A stretch of DNA of 59,155 bases from Fragilaria crotonensis (GCA_022925895.1 JAKSYS010000380.1:1-59155); one strand, 5' to 3'. Positions 10,031 to 21,869 are shown, counted from the stretch's first letter. Program-made: numbers and translations. The notes: generated by a model from the letters alone, not told the origin.

Positions 10031-12418
10031 TCAGTTGCTATCATTTGCAGCATTTTCAGAAAGGGTTTTCATCATAAAATCGTAGGCCAGTGTCGTCATA
10101 AAGGCCGATTGTTTGGCATCGGCAGCACCTCCATGTCCTCCTTCAATGTTCTCGTAATAGTAGACGGGCCAGTGCTTATCCTTTCCTAGCTCCCACAGTT
10201 TCGCCACCATTTTCCGGGCATGGGCTGGATGAACGCGATCGTCACGTGTCGACGTGGTTACCAACATTGGAGGGTACTTATCCACTGATTCATCAATGTT
10301 GTGGTACGGAGAATACTTGTGAAGGAAGTTGTCCCAGTCGTCCGTATCTGGATTTCCATACTCCGCCATCCAACTCGCGCCGGCAAGCAGAGTATGAAAT
10401 CGCTTCATATCCAAGAGAGGGACAGCACAGTGGATCGCACCAAACAGGTCTTTCCCCTGAAGGTACATATTTCCCATGAGCAACCCGCCGTTGGAACCAC
10501 CACGGGCAGCAAGCGTGCCTGGCTTGCACAGTCCACTGGCACACAAATCTTCTCCAACGGCGATAAAGTCTTCATAGGCCTTGTTGCGATTCTCCTTCAG
10601 GGCTGCCTGATGCCAACTGGGTCCGAATTCGCCGCCGCCACGAATGCAGGCTTCCACGTAGGCTCCACCGCGTTCTAGCCAGGAAATTCCAACAGAGGCG
10701 ATGTAGTTCGGGCCGAGCGAAACCTCGAATCCTCCATATCCGTAGAGAAGAGTAGGAGTCTTACCGTTGAGCTCGATTCCCTTCTTTCTGACGATAAAGT
10801 ATGGAACTTTGGTCCCATCCTTGCTGGTAGCAAAATTCTGCACTACTTCCAAGTCTGACGCATCATATTGGGCCGGCAAGGACTTGACAACTTCCAAGAC
10901 ATAGTCCTCTCCACTCTCCACCTTGGACGCGTCGGCAAGGTTCAGCGTGGATGGTTCAGTATATCCAGAAGTAGTGAACCAAAACTCATCGCTGTCTTGG
11001 GAATCGACTGCCGATGCGCTTACAGCTCTAGCTTGAGGTTCATTGTCGCCACCGACATACTTGAGAGAAGTGGCGTCGTCTTCGATTTTGTAGAAATCAA
11101 GTTTGGATTTGACATTGTCCATGGTCACGAGAATGACATAGTTCTTGGTAGCAGTGTAGTATTCCAGAGCGGTTCTCTCTGTGGGTTCAAACAAGATAGT
11201 GTAGTCACACTCATCCTTGCCTTGTTCGAGGAACTTCTTGGCGTTGCAGTAAATGACAGATCCCTGCTTAAAGGTCTGGCCGGCAACTTGCCAATCCGAA
11301 CGAAGTGTAATGAGTAGCATGTTGCCTAGGAAATCAACTTTGGCGTCATCTTGCACATCCACCTCCACAAAGTCCCCTGGTTCGTCCACTCCTTCTCGTG
11401 CCTCGGGAGCGAGCAAATGCTCATATTGAAGAGGTCGAACCCAATACTTGGAGGTATAGAATGTCATGGAGCGATAGCGGATCTCATAAATTGGACCGCC
11501 GTAATGACGATTGTCATCAATGTAACAACCAACAGACACATCCGTCGATTCGCCTTCAAAAATAACAGGCGCATCCTGAATGTCTGTTCCTCGTACCCAT
11601 TCACGTACTTGACGAGGATATCCCGAATCCGTGAGTGATCCTTCACCCATATCGGTCCCAACCAACAATACATCTCTACTTTTGTACGACGCACTCGTCT
11701 TGGCTTCGGGCAAGTTGAATGGTCGGTCGGTAACAAAGTCCCCCGAGTCGCAAATCAAATTCCTTGGTATGAACGGCATCGGACCCCCCGCGCGACAGAC
11801 TGAGCAAGGCGCGTGTCACAACTTTGCCATCGTCTGATTCTGGATCGCGTCGACGAGGCAAGACGCGAGACCCCTTCCAAACCCAGGACACTTGATCCTG
11901 TTCGGCCAGGTCGTCAACGTTCAAGACTGTCGTCCATTGAGGTTGGTCTGTTTTGTAGGAATCCAGAGTTGTTTTACGCCAAAGTCCTTTGGGATTCTTG
12001 CTGTCTTTCCAAAAATTGAAGACGATTGCTTCCCCGTCGGTATTGTAACCCATTTTTCCAGCATATGGAATGCGATCATCACTCTCGAGCACAGCAAGGA
12101 CGCGATCATACGTCGATGAGGACGTCGGGTCTCCCAACTCTGCCAAGCATTTCTCATTGGCACTCTTAGCAAAGTTGAGAGAGATGCTTCTGATTCGACG
12201 TCTTCAAGATAGGTGAACTGATCCGTCGCAATGACATTGACAACGGCATTGGCATCAGAACTACTTGATTGTTGTGTCGATTCTGTTGTAGTCATCTTTC
12301 GATTTGAACGTGGAACAAAGGTCGCAAATGGCAATGCAGAAAAGGCAGACACAGGAGCAACTGTAAAGAGCAAAGAAACAAAGGAGCGTCGTCGAAATGA
12401 ACGGCTTAGCAAACTCAT
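10031..12418 (-). CDS. Prolyl oligopeptidase (family S9A) with plastid-type presequence, two compensating frame changes
   Basis: Serine peptidase that cleaves short peptides after proline. In the 582-residue distal frame the nucleophile is S429 in GGSNGGLLMGN, the acid is in TSTRDDRVHP (D513/D514) and the base is H549 in IEGGHGG; YGYGGF and the oxyanion region are also present. The N-terminal propeller carries FTYLEDVES, NFWKDSKNPKGLWR and LSRGGSDA. The start at 12418 gives a signal peptide ending VSA-FSALPFATFVPRSNRK, the ASAF-type motif used by diatoms to send proteins into the plastid. The frame shifts near 12190 (TC repeat) and back at a five-base G run (11740-11744 on the plus strand), so the first and third parts share one frame. 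Removing one G restores the family reading. Probably one functional gene. Confidence 0.88.
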
Positions 12419-13465
12419 TGCGTGTAGCCTTGCTGATGATGTGACGGAGATGATCTGACAACGATCAGTACTACTGGTAGAACACAACCATAGTACTGGA
12501 GTAGACCTACTACATGTATGATAGTGTTGTGCGTTGTGCGTTTGGTGTGTCTGCGTGTTGTTCGTCACAGATCCTTGTGCTTCCAAAGATTTTCAGGTCG
12601 TGTTTAGTGACATACGGACGGACATACACGGGCTCCCTACATCACGAACATCGTACTGAGTCTATCAAACATCAAACCGTTGCAAAAACTGGAATTGCTC
12701 AATTCCGCTTTTTTGCACCGGCGCGGCGGCATGATGTTGCGGATTTATACATACTCTAGTACGTTGTACTTGTACTCGACACTGTTTACATAGTATGCTA
12801 CCAGCAAGTGGATTGCTCATTCTGCAACTATGCCTGCGTCACAAGTCCTCCCGTTTTCGGGTTTACAGTTTTGAAACGTACTGGAGTATGAGTACTGGAG
12901 AACGGAGCAGTCTTATGATAGTACTGTAGTACGACGTACTTGACACAGAACTGCGATTCGTACTCCAGTTATAGTACAAGTAAATTTCTTCTACAAGTAC
13001 TAGTACCGCAAAGCAGCTCTGCGGTTCAGACCAAGGACTTGTGCGTGATTTTGACCAATTTTGCGGGGTGGGTCTTAACCTATGTAAACTGAGAACAAGA
13101 TTCTGTTCAGATGTGAACCATAAAAACATTACAAAATAGTTTTTTCCTTCCTATCTGGCTCGTGTTTGAGAAACTTCCTCACTGTTGTTGGTTCTCATTG
13201 TTGTTCGACGTCGTTGTCTACAATGATTCGTGGGACTACTGGTGCTCTTATTCCTAGCAGCAAAAGGCGGCGTTTCGCAAACTTTGAGAGGCTTGCAAAT
13301 AGCTAGAATGTTTGTTCCGTTGAAGAATGTGCGCGCACGCATGGTTTGTTCGGCATGTTTTGGGCCAAAAACCCAAAAATGTCTGTTGGCACCCCAAGGA
13401 ATCCGTCAAAACTGTAGTCCATCACCTGTATATTTGAATAGAAATCATTTGTAAAGTCATCTGAT
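12419..13465. other. Intergenic region rich in GTAC-centred motifs
   Basis: Upstream region of the prolyl oligopeptidase gene. No coding frame is credible. It contains an unusual density of AGTACT, GTACTGGAGTA, TAGTACG and GTACAAGT motifs, especially at 12470-12510, 12755-12800 and 12880-13015. Confidence 0.45.
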
Positions 13466-13854
13466 TGGGGTTGCGGGAAACACCGATTTTTCAATACGGT
13501 TCCCGAAACCCCGAAAATTCCGGCATACAGTTCAGTACTGGTATCAGTAGAGAGTAGAGAGTACTGAAATACAGAGTCTGTATAAGAGTATAGCAATAGT
13601 ATATATATACTAACTACAACGGATAAATGAAATAATTTATTTGATTACGTGTGCTGCTTCCTCCAAAAGCCAGTATTGTAGACTACTCTATGCATACTAG
13701 AGAACACCGTTGTCCCGGCTTCGTAACAGCGTCTTTGATTGCTTCCATTGAACAGCTCGTATAGCGCATGATATATGCGTAGCTATATGCCATACCTATG
13801 AGCATGTAAGAAACGCGAAGACAAAGCCGGCAGCTTTTTTAGGGGTTGCGGGAA
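13466..13854 (+). repeat. Left inverted arm of foldback element
   Basis: Pairs along its length with 14322-14710. The outer end is TGGGGTTGCGGGAAA; the inner end is AGGGGTTGCGGGAA. Confidence 0.85.
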
Positions 13855-14189
13855 CCGGCTGGAATTGATTGTCGGATGTCACGCTATCGTGTCAGAGAGA
13901 ACTCAACACGGATTCGTCGAGATTCATATACGAAGTTGTACGAGTGATCCGAGAAGTTGTCCGAGAGCGTATCCCTAATGCATTGCGGTACTTTGTACTA
14001 GGGTGTGTAGGAGTGTCAGTAGAGTGGTCCATATAAAAGTTGTTTCATGCTTTGAAATGAGTTTCAAAAAGTCAAATTGCTCCGAAAAGTCGTTTCAAGA
14101 AATGAATTATCCGGAATCGGGATCACTTCTTTTTAATCCCTGTAGACTTATACCAGAAGCTACACAAAAATAGGGTTAAGAAGTGATCC

Positions 14190-14262
14190 AGAAGGACAAC
14201 TCGAAAATCCTCCGGACAACTCAAAAAATCCTCCAGACAACTCGAAAATTCTCTGAAAGACG
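14190..14262. repeat. Short tandem repeat in the foldback element core
   Basis: Three imperfect units of about 24 bp with the core GACAACTC(G/A)AAAA(A)TCCTCC. The region lies between the two inverted arms and is not coding. Confidence 0.7.
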
Positions 14263-14321
14263 CCACTTTTGTCGAGCTCTGTTTTTCGATAATAGTGCAA
14301 AACAACAAATTGATACCAGCT

Positions 14322-14710
14322 GTTTCCCGCATCCCCTAAAAACGCTGCCGGCTTTGTCCGTCGCGTTTCATACATGCTCATAGGTATGACATATATGCAT
14401 ATATCATACGCTATACGAGCTGTTCAATGGAAGCGATCAAAGACGCCGTTACGAAGCCGGGACAACGGTGGTCTCTACTAGTATGATAGCGTACAACACT
14501 GGCGGGTTTTTGGAGGAAGCAGCGCACGTAATCAAATATATTATTTCATTTTATCCGTAGACTAGTAGCTAGTATATATATACTGTTGCTATACTCTTAT
14601 ACATACTCTGTATTTCAGTACTCTCTACTGATACCAGTACTGAACTGTACGCCGGAATTTTTCGGGGTTGAGTGAACTGTATTGAAAAATTGGGGTTTAC
14701 CGCAACCCCA
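14322..14710 (-). repeat. Right inverted arm of foldback element
   Basis: Inverted copy of 13466-13854. Differences between the arms are scattered substitutions and short indels, so the element is not a recent insertion. Confidence 0.85.
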
Positions 14711-15786
14711 TTATATAAGTGTTATACATATGGAACTTTTTGGTCAGGTTGTTCATTCTAGCTAGAACAAAGCACAACTGGATTGGCATGCACATGTCTG
14801 GGATGGGAAAAGACTCTTTTTGGCGGGAGTCGTGGGTCTTATTCTACATGGGGTTTTAACCAGAGAGTTTTACGATAGTCAGATGTACAAGGTACCTGGT
14901 ACTCGTACACAACTTCTAGCCACTAGATACCTTCTGTCTGTCCGATTGCTGTTGTGCGTTTGGGAATCGTCCACCATGGTGGATCCATTCATTCTGCAGA
15001 CGGGATGTGGTTCCCTTTGCGGTTTCTTCACGCGCATGCTCCCTTGGTCATACACTCTTGCAAGTGCCCGACTATTCCCTCACCAAATGACCACCAAATG
15101 GTCCATTAACCTCCTCGTCTGTCGTTGTTGCACTCCATGCACAACTTGCAGAAGAAATTCAACATTGCTGCCTCGGTCCCAACTTCATTGGCTTCTACTG
15201 ACACTCCTGCTGCTTGGTTGGCACGAATTCCGTGGCTTATCGCCGAGCAATTTCAAAAGAGAGCTAGGAATTCAGTACTTCTCACCATCCAAAGGTGAGG
15301 ACTCAATCTCGCCACTCACTCCTCAACCATCTCGTGATGAGGAGACTCAATCTTCGGCCCCAATGTTATTGGCCACCGGCATAACTGTTCTGCTGAAATC
15401 CCAGTGGTGTTTCAAGAGAATTGCTTCAGTAATTCCCCATCAAGAGCGATATGATGTCGCATCTTCACCTTCATCCTCTGCCAGAGGAAAATTTTTTTTT
15501 TATTTGGATCCAACTTTGTTGGCTTGTTCTCCTGTCCTTCATCCCATTGTCCTTTTGGTGCTTCAGTGACTTCTTGGACATTTTGCATTGTTCCCTTTTC
15601 ACAGGGGACCACTCATCAGATGGTGGTCTTCCTACTTCTTCATTGGAATGCACAAGACTCTACACCTTGTCCTTTGGCTGCCTACACACATTTGGCATGG
15701 CGTGGTCTTCCTATCACTTTTGAGGTGTATTGCTCGATCTAGAGAATTCTGTTTTCCAGTCACGTGTGTGTACATGCCTCATTGTC
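14711..15786. other. Region with unassigned open frame
   Basis: A 249-codon plus-strand open frame (14820-15569) is Leu/Cys/Ser-rich with no family motif. It could be chance, because both strands are open in places. Its neighbours are mobile elements and I suspect degenerate transposon DNA, but no transposase motif can be named. I do not call a gene. Confidence 0.3.
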
Positions 15787-15802
15787 GTCAAAGTCATAAA
15801 CA
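15787..15802. repeat. Left copy of 16-bp target-site duplication
   Basis: GTCAAAGTCATAAACA, identical to 24177-24192. The two copies exactly enclose the LINE. Confidence 0.85.
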
Positions 15803-15940
15803 AAAAAAACCAAATATCTATTTTATCGTGTTGCCGCTGTGCCCAGTATTAGGGGCACTCGACTCGCACGGTAAGACACTACTCGCGAGAGAATAGCGTC
15901 CTACATAACGTCGAGTTGCCATAAGGCACCTCTGAGTTAC

Positions 15941-16925
15941 TCACCAGGGACCGCTGTGCCAACGTGTCCCCTGCTGGACCAAAATAAGTCCGAATATACC
16001 GGACCCCTTGGATTGCCCGTTTTCGCGCCCTTTGGAGGCTCGCTTTGAATAATGGTGCGTGGATTGTGATCCATTCCCTTGAGACCCAAGTTGGGCGCTG
16101 CATATGTGTCCGGATATCTTGACACAGGAGTGATTGTGCACTGGGGGTTCCATATGTTGGCGTTGGGCGTAGATGAGTTCCAAGTTCCGGCGTACGTCTC
16201 GTGCCTCGTCCGCTTGGGCAATCGTTATGGCATCCTTTCCGTAGACGTCTTGGTTCCGCATTTCCATAACGAGTGCCATTTCTCCCATATGAATGTAATC
16301 AATTTTATTTGCCATTTGTGACCTGACCTGGAGTTTGATGGCAAAGTATTCGATGAACTTGTCCGAGATGGTAATACGCGTCTTGAAGATGTGCCCATTC
16401 CGTGCTAAATCTTCCGTTGAAGACCTGGCGCCAGCCAATCCGGAGTTGCTGTCGAAGCAGTAACTGCAGCTCCTGCGGATACTCCGTTGGATTTGGTTTA
16501 TATTCCCACATGCTCGCATGGTATAACCACGCTCTAAGTGATGTCGCCAACAAATTTTGTAATGGCGCGTACGTTTCATTGGTGACGCAAAATGTGTGTA
16601 ACTCTGCCAGGAATGAATGCCTCCACTTGTTCCGACCGGCGGATGGGCAGCGCAGTATGTGATCTCTGTCTTCTGAGATTTCTGGACAACCTGGGCAGAC
16701 GCGGCGTCCTGCATCATACTTATTCCTCAGACTCTGGGTTGGAAGGAGATCGTGAACCAATTTGGTGTAATGCACTCGCCTGTGAATTTGTTTCTTCATT
16801 GCACAACCATGAGCTTCCCAGTTAATTGATTGCATCTCGGGAGTTGACAATTGATTGCATCTCGGGAGTTGACCATTTATTTCGTTGCTGGATATATTGG
16901 TACAGTGGTGGCCCTGTCCTTTCAT
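15941..16925 (-). pseudogene. LINE ORF2 C-terminal region: zinc knuckle and tail
   Basis: Two overlapping frames hold the end of the LINE polyprotein. The frame at 16305-16925 contains YTKLVHDLLPTQ, then a Cys/His cluster CPGCPEISEDRDHILRC (CxxC...HxxxC), the zinc knuckle that follows RNase H in this type of RT protein, and RQQLRIGWRQVFNGRFSTEW. The frame at 15941-16717 continues with GEMALVMEMRNQDVYGKDA and ends in basic residues. The change of frame lies near 16310. A perfect 25-bp tandem duplication in this region (16824-16873) also disrupts the protein. Confidence 0.7.
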
Positions 16926-18529
16926 GCCGAATCGATTGCGCGTAGTTGGACAAGACGGTGCCTGACTGATACTCCAAATGAACGCCAGCGCGTGGCAACA
17001 TCATGACAACTGGGCGCTCTCGTCCATGTTCATCTTGGAACAAGCCCGCCATATGATCTGCGTCAACATTCAACTGTGCTAATAAGGGAAGCCTGCGGTA
17101 TGCTGTCTTGCGATCTTGGTGTCCTTTTATGAAGTGCATTTGTACCCCCAGTAAGCGGAGTAATGATGTTTGAATTTCTATCAAGATATCCCAATCTGGA
17201 CATACTAGGACGTCCAAGATGATCGTTCCTTGAGGATCGACGGGTTCTTGATCCAATGGGTGTTGCCTTCGAAAGTCTTTTCCGTGAAGTGTTTTCAGCA
17301 CACTCTCACTGTCAGACACCAAAAAGACCTGTCCATGGTTCGAGCATTGCCGTGTATTCCGCCACGCGAATTAAAAACCGGAGGACTGAGAGCATAGCAC
17401 ATGCTTCTGCTCGATACGACGTCGGACGAGGACCTTGAGCTGGGCCCATCCCTGTTGCAATTCTTTCGCCAATGTCTGTACTCAAGGCCCATCCGAAGGA
17501 TCCGTGGCGATGGTAGCGAACGGACCCGTCGCTTCCAACCTTGAACCCCTGTGCCAAACTATCGCATGCCATGTACGGGTCTGTAATAATGACGGTATGA
17601 TTTAACAAATCTGCCTCCCACGGAGGCAGTTGATTGATGAAGTCGGTGAAGGTGGCTGCGATTGGTATCATGGGTGGAGGAGGTCGAAAACTCATATTCC
17701 TCTGCGTCTTGAGGCGCCATCCGGTAGGAGTGACTTGTTGAACATCGATTGGCTGCGCAGTATCGTGCAAAGCGGAGAAGGGAATATATTGATTGGTTTC
17801 AATGAACATCTGTTGTCGCACTCGATGCACTTGGTAACCCTGTGTTTGTCGGAGAACCAGCTTCCTTGGATGAATCAGGTATGCGAAATGTTGATTCCTT
17901 TGTAGTGTGCTTGCATGTGTCCATGCTCCCATCGGGTGATGCAAATTGCCATCTTGGTCGCTCCATAATTGATTCGCTTTTCGCCATAATTTCCACTCTT
18001 TCTTGGATGGTTGGTCTTGATTAATCTGAACATACTGTGTTGCGCTACTGTATAGCGATGGTGTTCCCATCAACTTGCTATGGTCCAATTGGCATCCATT
18101 GGATACTGTGAGATCTGCCAGAGTGACTGCTTGCAAGTACAGCCGACAATAATTTAGGCGACGGAGTTGTGCTGGCGTGAATTGTTGTGAGGCGAGTATT
18201 TCATCCATGACATACCGATCGTTGACACGTTGGAGTGGTGGGATACCCGGGTCATCGATTATCAACAAAGCATTGATGGAAGCAAGGAATGTGCGTAACG
18301 ATGATAACCATTTGGATTCCAAGTGAGGTAATGCCGGCGTGACATTCTTCAGTATAGAATAGGAGGTTCCAGCTGTCATTTGAGTCCACGCCAATGCGCA
18401 TCGCATTAGCTGTCCCGTTGCAGATTGTTGACGCCAATGCCTCATGAATGCTGTGACTTGTCCCACGCCTTGTTGGTGCAAGTACAAATGCCGAAAGTTT
18501 GCACCTCCATATTCAAGGGGGCCGTACAA
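16822..18529 (-). pseudogene. LINE ORF2 connection and RNase H domain
   Basis: The 405-codon frame 17312-18529 carries the region after the RT thumb (LEYGGANFRHLYLHQQGVGQ) and opens an RNase H domain with FKVGSDGSVRYHRHGSFGW (first Asp) and RAEACAML (Glu). The next frame (16822-17322) continues with VSDSESVLKTL (second Asp) and KGHQDRKTAYRRLPLLAQLNVDAD (last Asp). The acidic set D-E-D-D is thus visible across one frameshift near 17320. A cellular-type RNase H downstream of RT places the element with RNase-H-bearing LINE clades. Confidence 0.75.
16824..16873. repeat. Perfect 25-bp tandem duplication inside LINE ORF2
   Basis: Two adjacent copies of AATTGATTGCATCTCGGGAG plus TTGAC. It adds extra residues (STPEMQSI twice) to the LINE protein and marks local slippage after insertion. 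Confidence 0.8.
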
Positions 18530-19068
18530 AATTTCCCGTATTTCTGTTGTATCCGCATTTTGCGACTATGATTTGCATTGCTGTCCGTTGTATCCGATCG
18601 AGTTGGGGTCGTGTCATGGATGAGCATGAAAGAGGATAACCCACGCTTGGCAAATAACATGCATAATAATAAGTAGATGCTTCCAATGGTGTCATTTCAC
18701 ATTTCCACATGAATGCGGTACTTGCATCGCTCTTTGATTGCAGCTGTCGGTATTGCTCTTGTTGACTGCCAGCTGGTTCCTTACAATGGCCAAGTGTCTT
18801 GTGAGCAGTATGTGGCAAGAGCAACTCCATAACATGAGCATTCCGGGTGATGGGATTGTTCACGGTGACTGGGCATGACAACGATGGTGCCACATTTATC
18901 AACACCGGGTCTCCTTGTAGTAGCTATGGAAAATTTCCATGCCAATACATGACACGAACATCGTGAAAGCTCAAGTGCGCCCCTGCTTGCCCCCCAGCAA
19001 ATCTGCCCATGTTTGTGCACTGTGTTGTAAATCCTGCAGCATGTGTGGTAATGTCGTGTCAGTTTCAA
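18513..19068 (-). pseudogene. LINE ORF2 RT thumb/connection in shifted frames
   Basis: Two overlapping frames (18781-19068 and 18513-18905) continue the RT after the catalytic motif. Readable parts are VLINVAPSLSCPVTVNNP, HVMELLLPHTAHKTLGHCK, STAFMWKCEMTPLEASTYY and PQLDRIQRTAMQIIVAKCGY. The last pieces resemble the thumb segment of such elements. The frame changes twice within about 500 bases. Confidence 0.6.
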
Positions 19069-20852
19069 TCATTTGTTTGACCGTTACTATCATCCACGAA
19101 CCCAATCATTCCAATATTAAGTTCATTTGATCGGTCCGGATAGCAGTAGGTTGCTTTGTGGGATAACTTGTCATAACAATTGAATAAAACGCTGGACAAA
19201 AAGCACCAGATCATAGGAGAGTTCCCGCTGCCTTGTCCTGTGCCAAATATTGGGTTTTCCGAAGAACGTGTATACCCTGTGGTCGAAACGCCCATTTCAG
19301 TTCGGATCCGATATTCTGTGTTTTCCAATGTCTTGGCATTTGTCAATGTTGTCATTTTTGATACTCCATACTTTCGGCTAACGAGCATTGCTAAATTTGG
19401 AATGATCCGGTCATAACATGACATGGCATCATAGTTCGTTTGTACCAACATTTTCCGTGTTGCTCGTGATTTTTCGAATTGGAGTTCCTCGATCAATACC
19501 GGGTCAACTGCGTTCCGGTGTGGTCGGGACCCGTATTGGCCTTCGTTCAATTCATGTAATGCCTCTGCCTGGTATAATGCTGCCCGCCATTTGATACCCA
19601 GCGTCAAGTTATAATCCGCTTCATAAATATGTATGACACGTGTGCAATGCAATCGGGCATTAGCATTATCATTGTCTTTGAAGAGTATAGTATTTGACAC
19701 CTGTTTCCATCGATCATATGCATATCCACGTTCCAATGCATAGTTCAACATATGGGCGTGAAGCGTCAGTAATTTACCCTGCATAAAATTCCACTCGACC
19801 CGTTTCGCTGCAATTTCATCATCTTCATCTTCGCTGCTCTCTGTGTGTTTGTGTCTAGCAATCAACGTTTTGTAGTGACCCAAATGTACTCCCGACGGTG
19901 ACGTCGATGTAGATTCCTTCCATACTTTTACCTTTGCGACATAATCTTCCTCTGATATTGTGGGATAAGCATCCATACTTGCAATTTCTGCTGTTTGCTT
20001 CAGATGGCGGATGATAATCACCACGTTTGGTGCGTACGCTGTGGTGTCATACGTCCCATCAAGTATCTTCTCGGCATCTTTGCCGTTGCCGCAAAACCCC
20101 AGATCGTCGGACAGTGGTGGAATGGTAAACGGTGTCCCTGCTGCTTGCCTGAAATGAAGTTGGTTGCGTTGTTGAAGGTGACGTAAAACTTCTGTTGGGA
20201 CATCAATCGTTTGCCATTCACAACAAGATTTGGGATCTTGAGTTGGATAAAGGGGTATTTCAATGCGTGTGACTCCTTGATGGGCATGAGTTGCTCGAAG
20301 CACCCTTAATTTCCGAGAGAGATTTTTTAAAGCTTCAGCCTTTCGTAAGTGTCGCAATCGTTGTGCAGTCTTTTTATCGTTCTTCGATGTGAATGGGGAA
20401 TCAAGAGCCTTTATTCGTTCCTCACGTTCGCTATCCCGTCGAGCAAATGATTGGGATACAATTGCCTTAACCTCGGACTTCACGGCTCTTATCGCTTGCG
20501 TGCACTCGTGGACAGTTGCTGGAAGCACATACGATGCATCGCCTTCATTGAATTCACTTGCATCTTCCTGTAACTGAAGTGTATGATCCAATTGTGTTCG
20601 TGCCATTGTCAGACACTTCGAGAGCATGGTGACTTTCTTTCGTGCTTTCACCAATGCTATTGACCATGCCGGTTGACCAAATCTTTTCATCTTTCGTTCT
20701 GCTGACAAACTGGCTGCTATGATATCTCGATCAAGACGTTCAGCGTTCGCGTGGCGGTTCCCTGGATGGGACAACCTCTCTGCTCGGGCAAAAGCATCAT
20801 GTTCAAGTAAGAGATCGTAGAGTGCTTTGATATACTGTGTAACTTGTGACAC
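19065..20852 (-). CDS. LINE reverse transcriptase, long open frame (595 codons)
   Basis: Reverse transcriptase palm and fingers. Readable motifs are NTILFKDNDNANARLHCTRVI, EGQYGSRPHRNAVDPVLIEEL (fingers), QTNYDAMSCYDRIIPNLAM (motif A, catalytic Asp), GTGQGSGNSPMIWCFLSSVL (motif B, GxGQGxxxSP) and MIGFVDDSNG (motif C). Motif C reads FVDD, where YADD or FADD is usual; the two aspartates are kept. The frame ends right after motif C, and the remaining polyprotein lies in other frames downstream, so no full-length enzyme is encoded. It overlaps the endonuclease frame by 136 bases at its start. Confidence 0.9.
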   Translation of the reverse strand: MSQVTQYIKALYDLLLEHDAFARAERLSHPGNRHANAERLDRDIIAASLSAERKMKRFGQPAWSIALVKARKKVTMLSKCLTMARTQLDHTLQLQEDASEFNEGDASYVLPATVHECTQAIRAVKSEVKAIVSQSFARRDSEREERIKALDSPFTSKNDKKTAQRLRHLRKAEALKNLSRKLRVLRATHAHQGVTRIEIPLYPTQDPKSCCEWQTIDVPTEVLRHLQQRNQLHFRQAAGTPFTIPPLSDDLGFCGNGKDAEKILDGTYDTTAYAPNVVIIIRHLKQTAEIASMDAYPTISEEDYVAKVKVWKESTSTSPSGVHLGHYKTLIARHKHTESSEDEDDEIAAKRVEWNFMQGKLLTLHAHMLNYALERGYAYDRWKQVSNTILFKDNDNANARLHCTRVIHIYEADYNLTLGIKWRAALYQAEALHELNEGQYGSRPHRNAVDPVLIEELQFEKSRATRKMLVQTNYDAMSCYDRIIPNLAMLVSRKYGVSKMTTLTNAKTLENTEYRIRTEMGVSTTGYTRSSENPIFGTGQGSGNSPMIWCFLSSVLFNCYDKLSHKATYCYPDRSNELNIGMIGFVDDSNGQTND

Positions 20853-21869
20853 ATTGTTTGATTTGAGAATGCGAGGGCGTGCGCTCCCAACGTTTGTGTG
20901 GCGGTACCAAACAATCGTTCTGTGTCAAAGTCCAGAAACGATGCCCTGTGGTCCGTATGAAATCGAGCATTGAATTGTTCGTAACCAGCGCGCTTCAATG
21001 ACCGAACCACATGTCCTGTTGCCAACAAGTAATCGAGTCGTGTCCTTCCCCGTGCATAAGTCGCAGGGTCCGCTGATGAGTGGCGGGAGCGCATCATGTC
21101 TATTAAGTTGCATTGGAGTGCTATATTGACCATCCCTTCAAGATCCATGCCGAAGACTTCATTAAAATCGCCGACCAGTAACATTTCAGAGCCCTCTGCA
21201 CGGCACGTTTGAATGTGTTTGCAAATCGCGGCAAAATGCCCGTCTCGGATCTGTTATTACATCTTGTGCCTGGATAAGCAAACTTTGTTGTTGGGAGGCT
21301 GCAGTAATTGAACCCGGCATTGTGGGCTTCTGTACCACTTGATATGCCAAAATTACAGCAATACTTAATGCTCCGCGGCCTTTGTAGATATGGGTCATCC
21401 ACCGTCCCCATTTATCTTTTGATTGTTGAATCACTCTGCCCGTCAAATCACCTGCTGTAATCATGAACATACCGCCTGGTTTATAATTACTTGCAAATCC
21501 AATGGGTGATGTACCAAATGTTATGTTTGATCATGTCCAATGTTGTTGTGCCGTATTAAATAGAATACTTCTGATTTGTGTTTTGTCAGAATCCAAGTTG
21601 TGTTCTTGGCCACATAGGATATCTGCCTGCACTTCCCGTTGTACCTGGCATACTGTTGAAAACTTCCCGCCTCTGTGATCGAGGCTCAAACCATTAACGT
21701 TCACTGCATATACTCTTGTGACTGAATCAGGTTTTCCAATAAGACATCTCCCAATGCGTATTAGCCCGTTGATTCTCCACTGATAACACAACTGGGCGAT
21801 TACCATCTGGGACTTGGTCATCATTTGTTCTGTGCCGCTGAAAGAATTGTTGCCATTGATCTCGTGCAC
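20717..21869 (-). pseudogene. LINE endonuclease domain (EEP/APE type), frames broken
   Basis: First part of LINE ORF2. The frame 21531-21869 shows RVYAVNVNGLS and ADILCGQEHNLD (catalytic Glu). The frame 20717-21184 shows LLVGDFNEVFG (Asp/Asn pair), RTRLDYLLAT (Asp) and HTDHRASFLDFD (terminal DH). These are the standard catalytic stations of apurinic endonuclease-like nucleases of LINEs. The middle (21186-21470) is in a third frame. The enzyme would nick target DNA to prime reverse transcription. Confidence 0.8.

Larger units (their letters stand above)
13466..14710. mobile_element. Foldback DNA element with 389-bp terminal inverted repeats
   Basis: The segments at 13466-13854 and 14322-14710 are inverted copies of each other, equal in length, and start and end with TGGGGTTGCGG / CCGCAACCCCA. 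Shared blocks include TTTTTCAATAC, CCGGCATACAGTTCAGTACTGG, AGAGTATAGCAA, CCCGGCTTCGTAAC and CATGCTCATAGGTATG. A second GGGGTTGCGGGAA sits at the inner end of the left arm, matched by TTTCCCGCATCCCC on the right, so the arms are themselves framed by the motif. The 467-bp core codes for no recognisable protein. It is a non-autonomous element that needs a transposase from elsewhere. No convincing target-site duplication is visible. Confidence 0.85.

Noticed and set aside
14820..15569. 249-codon plus-strand frame as a membrane protein gene or piggyBac relic
   Set aside because: Leu/Cys-rich but without convincing membrane layout or a transposase motif in any frame. Kept as unassigned DNA.
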